A stretch of DNA of 41,248 bases from Deltaproteobacteria bacterium (GTDB taxonomy: Bacteria > Desulfobacterota > Desulfobacteria > Desulfobacterales > C00003060): the NCBI GenBank assembly GCA_003647275.1, contig QMMN01000019.1, positions 1 to 41,248 on the forward strand. Reading direction: 5' to 3'. Made by a program: the position numbers and the translations under genes. This document shows, one piece after another, positions 24,359 to 33,284 of this stretch. The notes under the pieces were generated by a model. It worked only from the letters and a program-made list of their open reading frames with translations, was not told the DNA's origin and searched no databases. Numbering within the stretch: the stretch's first letter is position 1; each line of letters opens with the position of its first letter.

Positions 24359-25579
24359 CTACGGCAACCGCGAAAGCCACTGGTATGCCGGGGCAACCAG
24401 TATGGATTTATCCACATTCGACAGCATTCGGTATCCGTCGCCTTCGGCGGTAAGCTGAACCGCGGGTACGTTCAGAGCGCGTTGAAACTTTTTCAGCGCC
24501 AAAGACGGCTGTGTGTCTGATAGCTTAGCCTCTATCAAAAGAAACGGCTCACCTCCGTTGGCGATCAAAAAGTCCACTTCCTGCTGTTCCTTATTCTTTA
24601 TGAAATGCAGAGAAAAAAGACCGCAACCCATATCATTCCACGCCGTGACCGCCCGCCACAACTCTGCGGCGACCATGTTTTCAAACCGGGCTGCAGGCTC
24701 TGTTATGCGGGGAGTATCCCACAGATAAACCTTACGTTCTTTTTGAATTGCCCGCGCAATTTTCCGGGTCCATGCGGAAATGCTGAAGATCAGGAAAAAT
24801 CTTTCAAAAACCGATAACCAGCTACGAACCGAATCGTAGGCGACTTTCAAGTCGCGAGCCATAGACGGCACTGAAAGGGGGCTGCCCACCTTAGACGGCA
24901 ATAAAAGATACAGCGTCTCAACATCCCTGACAGACTTGATGCCGGTCAGGTCACGAATGTCCTCCCGGATCAACTGCTGGGAATAGGTGTTCGACCATCT
25001 GCGGTAAGTGGTTATCCGGCCGGCCAAATAGGGTTCTGGAAAGCCGCTCAGCTCAGATAACCGGGACCATATCTTTTTGAGTTCATCATGGCCCTGCATG
25101 CTGATTTGCAGCGGATCATTCAGGAACTCATCAATCGTTGAGTTGGATTTGCCCAGTTCAGCAAGGGTAAAGGGCCATAAATGAAAGAGAAAATAGCGCC
25201 CTGCCAACGAGTCCCCTCCTTTTTGATAGATATCCAGCCGGCCGCTTCCTGAGACGAGAAATTGAAAGCTGCCATGAAATTGATCGTAAACGCCTTTGAG
25301 GTAGTTTTTCCAGTCTTTATATTTGTGGATTTCGTCAAACACGATAAGGGGCGTTGATGAATCTTTTCGCTCGACAGCCTCAAAAAACGTGGGATCTTCG
25401 ATAAGCCGTGTCCTGTGTTCAGCAATATCCCAGTTGAAATAAAGACTATTCGTAAAAGAGGCGGAAATCATTTGCGCAAGCGTCGTTTTGCCTGCCTGAC
25501 GCGGCCCAGACACAAAGATCATGCTTTTGTCTATGGCAAGATCCTGCCAAATCTTGACATAAGGGTCTCTGCTCTCCAT
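24359..25579 (-). CDS. AAA ATPase with DUF4143 C-terminal domain
   Basis: 406 residues. The N-terminal AAA (AAA_14-type) ATPase has Walker A GPRQAGKTTLAQ (25-36), Walker B LIVFDEIHKYKDWKNYLKGVYD (from 78) and an SGSGRLD sensor segment near 110. The C-terminal half fits DUF4143, with HFIKNKEQQEVDFLI and LLIEAKLSDTQPS giving a nuclease-like (D/E)xK pattern. The role of this family is not established; it is widespread, patchy and often horizontally moved. It is out of place between waaC and waaF, has its own hairpin-flanked spacers, and lacks any LPS connection, so it is probably an insertion. The frame is intact. Confidence 0.87.
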   Translation of the reverse strand: MESRDPYVKIWQDLAIDKSMIFVSGPRQAGKTTLAQMISASFTNSLYFNWDIAEHRTRLIEDPTFFEAVERKDSSTPLIVFDEIHKYKDWKNYLKGVYDQFHGSFQFLVSGSGRLDIYQKGGDSLAGRYFLFHLWPFTLAELGKSNSTIDEFLNDPLQISMQGHDELKKIWSRLSELSGFPEPYLAGRITTYRRWSNTYSQQLIREDIRDLTGIKSVRDVETLYLLLPSKVGSPLSVPSMARDLKVAYDSVRSWLSVFERFFLIFSISAWTRKIARAIQKERKVYLWDTPRITEPAARFENMVAAELWRAVTAWNDMGCGLFSLHFIKNKEQQEVDFLIANGGEPFLLIEAKLSDTQPSLALKKFQRALNVPAVQLTAEGDGYRMLSNVDKSILVAPAYQWLSRLP

Positions 25580-25662
25580 GCTGTCAATTATTCACGATAA
25601 TGAAAAATAGTCAAGACTATTTTGCAACACGCTGAAAAATAGCCAATGATTAACCAGATAGC

Positions 25663-25680
25663 GTTCGCCTGAAGGCGAAC
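25663..25680. terminator. Strong hairpin between waaF and AAA ATPase
   Basis: GTTCGCC-TGAA-GGCGAAC lies about 70 bp past the waaF stop on the minus strand. It resembles the AGTCCGCC-GAA-GGCGGACT hairpin at 20298-20316. No T-run; it may mark a 3' end. 25580-25749 holds no gene. Confidence 0.4.
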
Positions 25681-25749
25681 TTACCCTGCCTGATCGGTCA
25701 TTAATCACATTTCAATGGTTACCCCCTGATGACCAGCGACAAATGGCGG

Positions 25750-26808
25750 CTAGCTGCTATCCTCGTTGAGCAATGCCTCGGCAACAGCGTATACCCCCTC
25801 AACAGTAATCTCTCTCATGCATTGATGCTCCTCAGGACACTCCGTCTTGAGACAGGGGCTGCAGGGCATCGGCACCCGAACAATGCGGCTCCTTGAGCTG
25901 CTGGGCCCTGTTGTAATCGGATTGGTCGAGCCAAAAATGGCAACCAAGGGAATATCCAATGCCGCTGCCACGTGCATCAATCCGGAATCGTTGGTGACAA
26001 ATAGTTTACACTTTTCGATTAAGGCAATGGCCTCACGCAGGGTCGTCTTACCACAAAGATTAACACAGGGATGTTTCATTGATTCAGAGACCTGGTCCCC
26101 TATCGCTTTTTCACCCGGTCCACCAAAAATAATGATACGGGCCCCATGGAATTCGTGTATCTTATCACACAAGGCCGCATACCTCCCTGGAGACCACCGT
26201 TTGGCCGATCCATACGTGGCCCCAGGGCTCACCCCTACCAATCTATCTTGTCTTGTGATGTGGTGTCCCCTCAGGATCTCATCGGCACGTCTGCGCTCCT
26301 GTTCGGCCACCGCCAACGTGAGGTCCCTCCCATCAAGACTCAAGCCAGCCCCTTTAAGAATACCAAGATAGTAGTCAATTTGATGAACCTGTTTTAGTTT
26401 GGGTTCAACTTTAATTCTATGTGTTAAAAAGAAACGCCGGCCATCGGTGTCAAAGCCAAGCCTATTTGGAATTCCAGCCAGGCAAGCCATGAAGGCGGCC
26501 TCAAAGGCATTCTGAAAAAGGATTGCCAGATCATACCGGCCCTTTCGTAATTCCTGGATCAGTCGACCTTTTCCCAGCCATCCCGCATGTCTTCCTGCTG
26601 AATCATAGTGTATGATGTGGTCGACATGGGGATTGTTGTAAAAAATGGGGATCACCCAGGGCTTGGCCAAAATACTGATCTCGGCCTCAGGAAAATTCTT
26701 TCGAACCGCCCGAATCGCTGGCGTGGTAAGCACGGCATCTCCCACCCAATTTGTAGAGCGAATGAGGATGTGCTTAACCTTTTCAGAATCAAATCTTGTC
26801 TTTATCAT
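25750..26808 (-). CDS. waaF: LPS heptosyltransferase II
   Basis: 352 residues of GT9 with the WaaF hallmark ILIRSTNWVGDAVLTTPAIRAVRKNFP near 14-40, ISILAKPWVIPIFYNNPHVD, ILFQNAFEAAFMACLAGIPNRLGFDTDGR, VGVSPGATYGSAKRWSP, and FVTNDSGLMHVAAALDIPLVAIFGSTNP. It adds the second heptose to heptose I of the inner core. The ATG is at 26806-26808; family members usually start about ten residues later, so the first few residues are uncertain. It follows the LpxL-type gene after a 134-bp spacer with a family A repeat. Assignment is firm. Confidence 0.92.
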   Translation of the reverse strand: MIKTRFDSEKVKHILIRSTNWVGDAVLTTPAIRAVRKNFPEAEISILAKPWVIPIFYNNPHVDHIIHYDSAGRHAGWLGKGRLIQELRKGRYDLAILFQNAFEAAFMACLAGIPNRLGFDTDGRRFFLTHRIKVEPKLKQVHQIDYYLGILKGAGLSLDGRDLTLAVAEQERRRADEILRGHHITRQDRLVGVSPGATYGSAKRWSPGRYAALCDKIHEFHGARIIIFGGPGEKAIGDQVSESMKHPCVNLCGKTTLREAIALIEKCKLFVTNDSGLMHVAAALDIPLVAIFGSTNPITTGPSSSRSRIVRVPMPCSPCLKTECPEEHQCMREITVEGVYAVAEALLNEDSS

Positions 26809-26892
26809 AAACTTATATGAGTGTCTGAACTGAGCAAACCAGTTGTAAAGTTGATGGATATAAAGTTTACTGAATTTTCTGTTTTTCAGATT

Positions 26893-26938
26893 AAACTTTA
26901 GCTCACTTGAGACACTTTAGGCATTTTAGCTCACTTCA
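26893..26938. repeat. Family A repeat
   Basis: ACTTTAGCTCACTTGAGACACTTTAGGCATTTTAGCTCACTT lies 4 nt past the minus-strand stop of the LpxL-type gene. A degenerate facing unit, GAGTGTCTGAACTGAGC, is near 26820. Confidence 0.7.
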
Positions 26939-26942
26939 AGTA

Positions 26943-27851
26943 TTATTCCCTTGGCCACGAATGATACGGCCTTGTCTTCCAGCGCTGATGGACCCAGAAC
27001 CATTGATCTGGATAGCGACGAATAAAAGACTCTATGACTTTGTTATATTGTGCCGTGTTGATCTCAACATCTTTTGTCTTATCCCCTGTTTGTATAAGAG
27101 GCAACTCCGGACCAAACTCTGCCTTGAAGCACGCTTTATCTCTTACAAGAAACACGGGAACAACAGGTGCTCCGGTATGCAGGGCCAGCAACGCCAATCC
27201 TTTGTTCGTACATGCCAGCCTTCCAAAAAAATCAACAAAAACACCATCATACCAATCCACATTCTGGTCCATCAATAAAGCAACCATTTCGCCTTTTCTC
27301 AAGCTCCTCAATACCATGCGCATTGAATGCTTCTTAGGAATCAACCTCCCTCCAAACCGGGTTCTAAACTTTATGAAAAATTCATTCAGCGGCCTAAAAT
27401 CAAGGGGCCGGACAACAATGCTCAGTGGGTAACCAGTCATGGCCGCAATGATCGTTAAGAGTTCCCAATTTCCCATATGGCCTGTAAGAACAAGAACGCC
27501 CTTCGCTTTTTCATACGCGTTCTTGAGATTGGATAACCCCCTGATGGAAAAATATTTATGAAAGTCCTTCTTTTTCAGCCTAAGAGACCAGCATATTTCG
27601 AATAAGATCTGGCCCAAATTCTGAAAAACCCGCTTCCCAAGCTCTCTGATTTCTCTTTGTCCCTGTTCACGGCCAAAGGCATGGGAAAGGTTTTGTAAGG
27701 CAATGTTTCGATGCTTTGAATCACAAACGAAAATGAGGTGCCCCAGCAAGGCCCCCAGCCGTCGGCCTACATCCAACGGGAAAATCCCCAAGAGCATAAA
27801 TAACGTAACGATGGCCCTATAGGTCATTGTTGTGTCAGTTCTACTTTTCAT
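26943..27851 (-). CDS. lpxL: LpxL/HtrB-type lipid A acyltransferase
   Basis: 302 residues of the lysophospholipid acyltransferase superfamily. An N-terminal membrane-associated segment (about 12-40) precedes the catalytic GHMGNWE (H125-x4-E130). LIPKKHSMRMVLRSLRKGEMVALLMDQN and VFVDFFGRLACTNKGLALLALHTGAPVVPVF follow in the family order, and the C-terminal QWFWVHQRWKTRP is diagnostic. It adds a secondary acyl chain to Kdo-lipid IVA at the inner membrane. The start is ATG at 27849-27851; M9 is an alternative. Only one such gene is in the window, so the LpxL versus LpxM role cannot be separated. Confidence 0.9.
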   Translation of the reverse strand: MKSRTDTTMTYRAIVTLFMLLGIFPLDVGRRLGALLGHLIFVCDSKHRNIALQNLSHAFGREQGQREIRELGKRVFQNLGQILFEICWSLRLKKKDFHKYFSIRGLSNLKNAYEKAKGVLVLTGHMGNWELLTIIAAMTGYPLSIVVRPLDFRPLNEFFIKFRTRFGGRLIPKKHSMRMVLRSLRKGEMVALLMDQNVDWYDGVFVDFFGRLACTNKGLALLALHTGAPVVPVFLVRDKACFKAEFGPELPLIQTGDKTKDVEINTAQYNKVIESFIRRYPDQWFWVHQRWKTRPYHSWPRE

Positions 27852-27988
27852 ATCACAGCGATCCGTTTAGGCGGTTTAGCCCCCTTAAGCATATTAAAAC
27901 TAATCTGGAACCCCACAGTTACCAAAAGCGGTTTCCAAACCAGTTGGCATGAGGTTAAAATTACCCGACACAGGTACCCCCCCTGGGA

Positions 27989-28153
27989 GTGCATTTTCCC
28001 GATGATTCTTGGCGAAGCAACAGGCAGCGACCTGAACTGTTTGAACCCTTTAGGGCGAGTTTAGCGCAGCGGTTGCGCCTGACGGCTTGAACAGAGGCAC
28101 TATGTGCCAGGGCGCCCCGGAGCAAGCCTTAGAACCATCCAAATAGACTGCAC
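27989..28153. repeat. Family C multi-hairpin element, copy 4
   Basis: GATGATTCTTGGC (28001-28013) faces GCCTTAGAACCATC (28126-28139), with GTGCA (27989) and TGCAC (28149) outside. The core keeps AACTGTTTGAACCC, CCC-TTTA-GGG (28046-28055), GCGCA/TGCGC, GCC-TGAC-GGC (28077-28086), GAACAGAGG and GGCAC-TAT-GTGCC. It fills much of spacer 27852-28363. The remainder has no gene I can support. Confidence 0.85.
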
Positions 28154-28363
28154 GCGGACAAAGGGAATTTAACCGATGTCGGATATAATGGACTCCTTAG
28201 TAAACCCAAATTACGCATCAGATACTTCGGTGGGCAATGGAAAGGACCAGCAAAAGAAAAAGTCATGAAAAAGTAATTTCTTTTTACCCCCTGTTAACGA
28301 ATTGTTTGGGTTAGATGGTTTATTTAGCAAGCCTCCTTGAGCCGTCTGAACTTCTTGAGCTGG

Positions 28364-29443
28364 CTAAGGGGACAACGCCCACTTTTTAATATAGCTGTCA
28401 AAACGTTCTGCATCATCGCCAAAGGAAATCCCAATGGCCAGGACCAGGAGTCGCGGTGTTAATGGAATCTCAGAACAAATGTTAAAGTAATCCTTCTCGG
28501 TCGTAATGATATTGTCCACATTCAAATCCCTGGCCTTTTCCCAGATAGACCTCAGGTCATCATCCGAATATGAATGATGGTCCGGGAACTCAAGTGAGCC
28601 TGCTACCCAGCCATCAAGTCCAGAGATCGTAGCACGAAAGTCATCGTTTCGGGCAATGCCAGAAAACGCTAAAAGCCTTCGTCCCTTTAAGCTAAGCAAA
28701 TCGAGGAGCTCTTTATGCCCAGCCATAAACAGTCGCTCAGGCACATGTCTACATTTGAAGATCGGACGTCCCTGGGCAAGGGACTCAATGACAGACACCG
28801 TCTGGCTTAAAGGACCCCCTTCTTGATATCGTGTCAGGATAAAGGCATCCGCACGTTTTAGCTGTTCCATGGGTTCCCGAAGAGTCCCCCTGGGGATACA
28901 ATGCCCGTTGCCAAACGGGCGCATACTATCCAAAAGCAACAAATCCAAGTCCCGTTTTAAGGACAGGTGCTGAAAGGCATCATCAAGAACCAACACGGAT
29001 GAACCAAATGTGCTGATAGCGCGCCTTCCAGCCTGATACCGATCCCTTCCAACCAGTATGGGAATCCCCGGTAGTTTTGATGCCAAGAGTTGGGGCTCAT
29101 CACCCGACGCCCGAGGTCCCATGATTATCCTCTTGCCATTTGAAACAATGCCTCCTGAGCGCTGGGCATCTCCCCCATAGCCTCGACTGATGACCGCCAC
29201 CTCAAGATCAAGGCCGTTCAATAATTTTGCCACATGGTATACCATGGGCGTCTTTCCAGTCCCACCTACAGTGATATTGCCAATCGATATAACTTTGCAT
29301 GGTAACCTCTTTGACCTGAAAACACCTTTCTCGTACAAGTTTATTCTGAGTTTCACGCCAATGCGATATATCTTCGAGCATGCGTAAAGCACCCATTGAA
29401 GAGATGATGAAAAGGGTGGATCAGCCATATCCCCCTTGGTCAT
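28364..29443 (-). CDS. lpxK: Tetraacyldisaccharide 4'-kinase
   Basis: Phosphorylates the 4' position of tetraacyldisaccharide-1-phosphate using ATP to give lipid IVA, at the inner membrane. The P-loop GNITVGGTGKTP (55-66 from the chosen start), ISRGYGGDAQ, VLVLDDAFQHLSLKRDLDLLLLD and the C-terminal ITTEKDYFN are all in place. I start at ATG 29441-29443 (359 residues, GAGGGGG just upstream), because the open frame's extra 40 residues include translated repeat (GGATTGCGGATTGCGG) and have no family match. M6 of the chosen frame, with AAGGGGG upstream, is an alternative. An N-terminal hydrophobic stretch near SLQWVLYACSKIY fits membrane association. Confidence 0.9.
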   Translation of the reverse strand: MTKGDMADPPFSSSLQWVLYACSKIYRIGVKLRINLYEKGVFRSKRLPCKVISIGNITVGGTGKTPMVYHVAKLLNGLDLEVAVISRGYGGDAQRSGGIVSNGKRIIMGPRASGDEPQLLASKLPGIPILVGRDRYQAGRRAISTFGSSVLVLDDAFQHLSLKRDLDLLLLDSMRPFGNGHCIPRGTLREPMEQLKRADAFILTRYQEGGPLSQTVSVIESLAQGRPIFKCRHVPERLFMAGHKELLDLLSLKGRRLLAFSGIARNDDFRATISGLDGWVAGSLEFPDHHSYSDDDLRSIWEKARDLNVDNIITTEKDYFNICSEIPLTPRLLVLAIGISFGDDAERFDSYIKKWALSP

Positions 29444-29652
29444 CACCCCCTCAATGACATTTCGGATTGCGCCCGCCTGCCATCGCCTGGAACGAAGTCG
29501 ACTGGCAAGCAGGGATTGCGGATTGCGGATTTGATGTCTATACATTTTTATCGTTAATATCAACAGCCTCTAAATGCGAGTAAAGCGAGTAAAATGAACT
29601 TGCCAAAATACTTCACTCAAATTTTGAATCATATTCCGTAACAATTCATGGG

Positions 29653-30939
29653 TCAAGGGCGCAAGAATCTCTGAATCACCCTTAAGATCCTGTCAACCGC
29701 GCCCTGGTTCATACAAAATACCTCATAGGCTCGCTGCCCTATTAGACGAGAACGTTCAGGGTTACGCAAGAGGCCCGCAACCTGTTCTAAAAGCCCCTCT
29801 CCATTGACCACCCGAATGGCCCCACCTTTTCGGACAAGCATTTCAGCGATCAACTCAAAATTAAACATATATGGTCCGAAGAGAATCGGCTTTTTGAAAG
29901 CTGCGGGCTCCAGCGGATTTTGTCCCCCAAGATTGACTAGGCTTTTTCCAACGAAGACCACATCAGCAATAGCATATAGCCGCCTCAGTTCCCCTATGGT
30001 ATCTACAACGATCGCCTCAGGCATGAGGCTAGCATCCATCTTGTCTAATTCGGTCTTCAAAGAGGCAAGCAAACCAGCCTTTTTAAACATGCGTTGAACT
30101 GAACAGGCCCGCCCAGGATCTCTTGGGACGACCACCAATATCAGATCAGAAAAACTTTTTTTGAGGACCTCAAAGGAACGCAAAAGGATCGCCTCTTCCC
30201 CCTCATGGGTACTGCCGGCCAAGAATACCTTCGTATTCGCTTCGATCCTCAGCAAATCCTTTAGTTCCCTTATCTCCTCATCGGACGCAGGATTCACCGG
30301 TTGATCAAATTTGATGTTTCCAGTGACCTCAACCTTGTCTCTGGCTGCGCCAATGGATATGATCCGTTTGGCATCTATCTCGCTTTGCATGCAATACCAG
30401 GCAAAGTTCGACAAAAGTCGCTTTGTAAAAAAAGAGAGCCGCTTGTATCTCTTGTAGGATGTGGGGGAGATTCTGCCGTTTACCAGAATAGCGGGGGCAC
30501 CGTATTTTGCTATCTCAGACAAAACATTTGGCCATAGATCAGTCTCCACGAGGAGAAAAAGTGCAGGGCGAACTCGACGAATAAGATACTTTACCGTCCA
30601 CAGGAAATCGTAAGGAAAGAAAAAAACGAAATCTACGTTTTTGGACAAAGATTGAGTGGCAACCTGATAGCCGCGTTGAGTTGAAACCGAACAAACAAGG
30701 GGACGATCAGGATAGTCTCTTTTGATCGCTTTTATCAAGGTGACGACCGAGAAAACCTCTCCCACGGACAGGGCGTGTATCCATATCGGTCTCATCCGGA
30801 ATTGTGGTATCTTGAAGCCAGGATACAACCTCTTTAAGACTGTTGCCCGTCTGTTTTCAAGGGTCAGGGCCTTTACTACAAAGAGGGGAAACATTGCAAG
30901 GCTTCCTACCACAAATAAGATATTATACAAAAAGCTCAT
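29653..30939 (-). CDS. waaA: 3-deoxy-D-manno-octulosonic acid transferase
   Basis: 428 residues, GT30. Transfers Kdo from CMP-Kdo to lipid IVA on the inner membrane. An N-terminal membrane segment (about 4-24) precedes PIWIHALSVGEV, whose E61 is the expected catalytic base; VETDLWPN, VNGRISPTSYKRYKR and the C-terminal VFVGKSLVNLGGQNPLEPAAFKKPILFGPYMFNF complete the family pattern. Length is normal. It lies between lptG and lpxK, 87 bp after lptG. Number of Kdo residues added cannot be predicted from sequence. Also known as kdtA. Confidence 0.94.
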   Translation of the reverse strand: MSFLYNILFVVGSLAMFPLFVVKALTLENRRATVLKRLYPGFKIPQFRMRPIWIHALSVGEVFSVVTLIKAIKRDYPDRPLVCSVSTQRGYQVATQSLSKNVDFVFFFPYDFLWTVKYLIRRVRPALFLLVETDLWPNVLSEIAKYGAPAILVNGRISPTSYKRYKRLSFFTKRLLSNFAWYCMQSEIDAKRIISIGAARDKVEVTGNIKFDQPVNPASDEEIRELKDLLRIEANTKVFLAGSTHEGEEAILLRSFEVLKKSFSDLILVVVPRDPGRACSVQRMFKKAGLLASLKTELDKMDASLMPEAIVVDTIGELRRLYAIADVVFVGKSLVNLGGQNPLEPAAFKKPILFGPYMFNFELIAEMLVRKGGAIRVVNGEGLLEQVAGLLRNPERSRLIGQRAYEVFCMNQGAVDRILRVIQRFLRP

Positions 30940-31026
30940 CTTATAGGCTTTAAGAAAAAATTTTGTGACAGCAGTTTATCTTGGAGTGGAAAATCTTATA
31001 TGGCACCAGGGCTATTCCCCAAAAGC

Positions 31027-32121
31027 TCAATCAACATAAAGCAAAAGCAGGGTGCCCAGAACGACAAAGACTATGTTCGTCAGCCAAGCAGCCAGAAATG
31101 GCCGCAAGAATCCATTGTACCCCATTGATAGACAAAAGCCATAAACAACCCAATAGCAAAAAGCGACTGCGATACCATAGGCAACACCCATGGCTATCCC
31201 TTCCCCTTTCTTGTTCCGCAGGGCAATGGCCGTTCCCACTATGGTCATGACAAGGCAGATAGAGGGAAAGGCCAGCTTGGCCTGCCAATCCACCTGATAA
31301 GGGGTGGCATCATATCCTTCGTCTTTTACTTTTTGTATATAGGTTGACAGTTCCTTGGAGCTCATCTCTTCGGATTTTTTCGCAATCTTTTTCAGATCCT
31401 CGGGCATGAGGTCTATTTTGAGGATGCGCTGAAGAGGATAAGACACCTGGTAACTTCCATCTTGGAGGCGAATCTGTTCAACACAATCCTGGAGAAGCCA
31501 ATGGTCACTTTCATGGATCCCTTTTTTTGCATCAATGCGTTTAGTCATGTTGAATTTGTCGTCGAAGAAGTTAAAGGTAACGCCAGAAATGCTCTTATCA
31601 ACTGGGTTAAAATAAGCTATGTGATAAATAGCCCGATTCCCTTTGATCCAAATGTCCTTTTGTTTAAAGGTAGCCACCTGCTTGTTTACCTTGACCCTCC
31701 AGATATTATTGGCCTTTGCCATGGTAATCGGGACCATTATCTCTGAAAAGAAAAAAAGGACAAAACTAAAAGCCAAACTCAGTAAAAGTAAGGGTTTCAA
31801 CAGGTAACGGATACCTATCCCGCCACTTTGCAGAGCCACCAATTCATTATTCCTGACCATCAGGCCAAGAACGAGGAGGACAGCTAACAATACCCCGACA
31901 GGCGTTACCTGGACAATGATAAACGGAAGCCTGAACATAAAGAAAACAAGTGCTTGCGATATGGGGACTCCGGCTTCAAGAAAATCATCAATTTTTTCAA
32001 AAAAGTCGATGACCAGATAGATGCTCATTGCCGTTGCCAGGACAATAGCAAACGTCCTTAAAATCTCTTTAGCTAAGTATTTTTGGATTATCTGCACAGA
32101 ATTAGCTATCCTCTTTTCCAA
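31027..32121 (-). CDS. lptG: LPS export ABC transporter permease LptG
   Basis: 364 residues, YjgP/YjgQ family. The N-terminus YLAKEILRTFAIVLATAMSIYLVIDFFEKIDDF is typical of LptG. About six membrane helices (three before and three after the periplasmic beta-jellyroll region, about residues 130-265) are visible. With LptF and LptB it extracts LPS from the inner membrane and feeds the LptA bridge. The start is TTG (32119-32121), overlapping the end of lptF by 16 bp, a strong sign of translational coupling. No ATPase lptB gene is in the window. Confidence 0.9.
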   Translation of the reverse strand: MEKRIANSVQIIQKYLAKEILRTFAIVLATAMSIYLVIDFFEKIDDFLEAGVPISQALVFFMFRLPFIIVQVTPVGVLLAVLLVLGLMVRNNELVALQSGGIGIRYLLKPLLLLSLAFSFVLFFFSEIMVPITMAKANNIWRVKVNKQVATFKQKDIWIKGNRAIYHIAYFNPVDKSISGVTFNFFDDKFNMTKRIDAKKGIHESDHWLLQDCVEQIRLQDGSYQVSYPLQRILKIDLMPEDLKKIAKKSEEMSSKELSTYIQKVKDEGYDATPYQVDWQAKLAFPSICLVMTIVGTAIALRNKKGEGIAMGVAYGIAVAFCYWVVYGFCLSMGYNGFLRPFLAAWLTNIVFVVLGTLLLLYVD

Positions 32122-33284
32122 ATGGACCTAAACCATTGGAAAATTCTAAGGCAAATTACGACGATCTTTACAGGCCGCTCGTTGGCCGTCATAAACATGA
32201 GATAGGCGGCAATAACGCCTATAACTAAATTTGGAACCCACATGCCAAAAGCAGCCGGACAGATCCCAGCCTCACCAAGAACCCAACCTGCAGACAGAAA
32301 TGCATAGTAGATAAGAAAGAAGAATAGACCAAGCACCATTCCAAAAGATCGCTTTGCGGACTTTGATTGGATTCCTAAGGGGACTGCTACAAGTCCGAGG
32401 ACAAAACATGCAAAGGGGATGGAAAATTTCTTGTGATATTCCATTAAGGTCAAATAGTCTTTGGTATCCTCCTTGGTAGCCTCATGCAAACTCTGGCGTA
32501 ATTCTGCTAAACTCATCTCCTTCCTGCTTTTTCGGCCATCTTTTCTTGAGGATAGAACCTGGGTAAGATCAAGGTAAAAATCATAGGTATCGAACTTAAC
32601 AGAATGTATGGTCTTTTTGTCCCGACTGACCTGATTGATAACCCCATTGTACAGCTTTAACTGGAAGGCGAGTCTTTCAGGATCGCAAAGAAACTCTCCT
32701 TTAGGAGCAACAACAGTACTGACCATTCCAGCAGTCCGCCGGTCTTCAATAAAAACATCGGTCAGGGTTTTGTCCTTTTCCTCGATTTCGTTCACATATA
32801 GCATAACACCTTTGAAACTGTCGTTGAATGTTCTCTCTTTGAGCCCTATATTAATATTTGACTTGGCAGTTTCAAACAGCAGGGCTTTAAAAGCAAGTCT
32901 CCCCCACGGCGATCCATATAAGCACATAAAACCGGTCATCAAGAACCCGATGAAACAGAAGACAAATACCGGAGGAAGAAGCCTGTAAATGCTGAACCCG
33001 CCCGCTTTCAGGGCAATGATCTCATTATCATTTGACAATCTCAAGAAGGCAAATAGCACACCCATCATGATAGACATAGGAATAACAAAAATAAGGAAAG
33101 AGGGGATGCAATATATCAACATGAGTAGGACCGAAAAGACATTGACTCGATGGTTGACGATCAAATCTGTAATATCGAGTATCTTGGCCATCAGAAAAAT
33201 AAGGGTAAATAAGAGCAGGCTGATGATAAACAGAGGTATGATCTCCCTGAAGATATATCTATTAGTAACCGTATTGAGTTTCAT
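32106..33284 (-). CDS. lptF: LPS export ABC transporter permease LptF
   Basis: 392 residues, YjgP/YjgQ family. It begins NRYIFREIIPLFIISLLLFTLIFLMAKI, has IPMSIMMGVLFAFLRLSNDNEIIALKAGGFS as the cytoplasmic coupling region near 70-100, a periplasmic domain about 130-300, and three C-terminal helices. It partners LptG in the LPS transport complex. The ATG at 33282-33284 is preceded by a weak ribosome-binding site. It overlaps lptG downstream. A 454-bp spacer separates it from msbA, so lptFG may have its own promoter, though I cannot point to one. Confidence 0.9.
   Translation of the reverse strand: MKLNTVTNRYIFREIIPLFIISLLLFTLIFLMAKILDITDLIVNHRVNVFSVLLMLIYCIPSFLIFVIPMSIMMGVLFAFLRLSNDNEIIALKAGGFSIYRLLPPVFVFCFIGFLMTGFMCLYGSPWGRLAFKALLFETAKSNINIGLKERTFNDSFKGVMLYVNEIEEKDKTLTDVFIEDRRTAGMVSTVVAPKGEFLCDPERLAFQLKLYNGVINQVSRDKKTIHSVKFDTYDFYLDLTQVLSSRKDGRKSRKEMSLAELRQSLHEATKEDTKDYLTLMEYHKKFSIPFACFVLGLVAVPLGIQSKSAKRSFGMVLGLFFFLIYYAFLSAGWVLGEAGICPAAFGMWVPNLVIGVIAAYLMFMTANERPVKIVVICLRIFQWFRSIWKRG

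Noticed and set aside
28119-28276. A short plus-strand frame ending RIRYFGGQWKGPAKEKVMKK, possibly a transposase remnant
   Set aside because: It overlaps family C copy 4, has no start or ribosome-binding site and no recognisable domain; too short to support.
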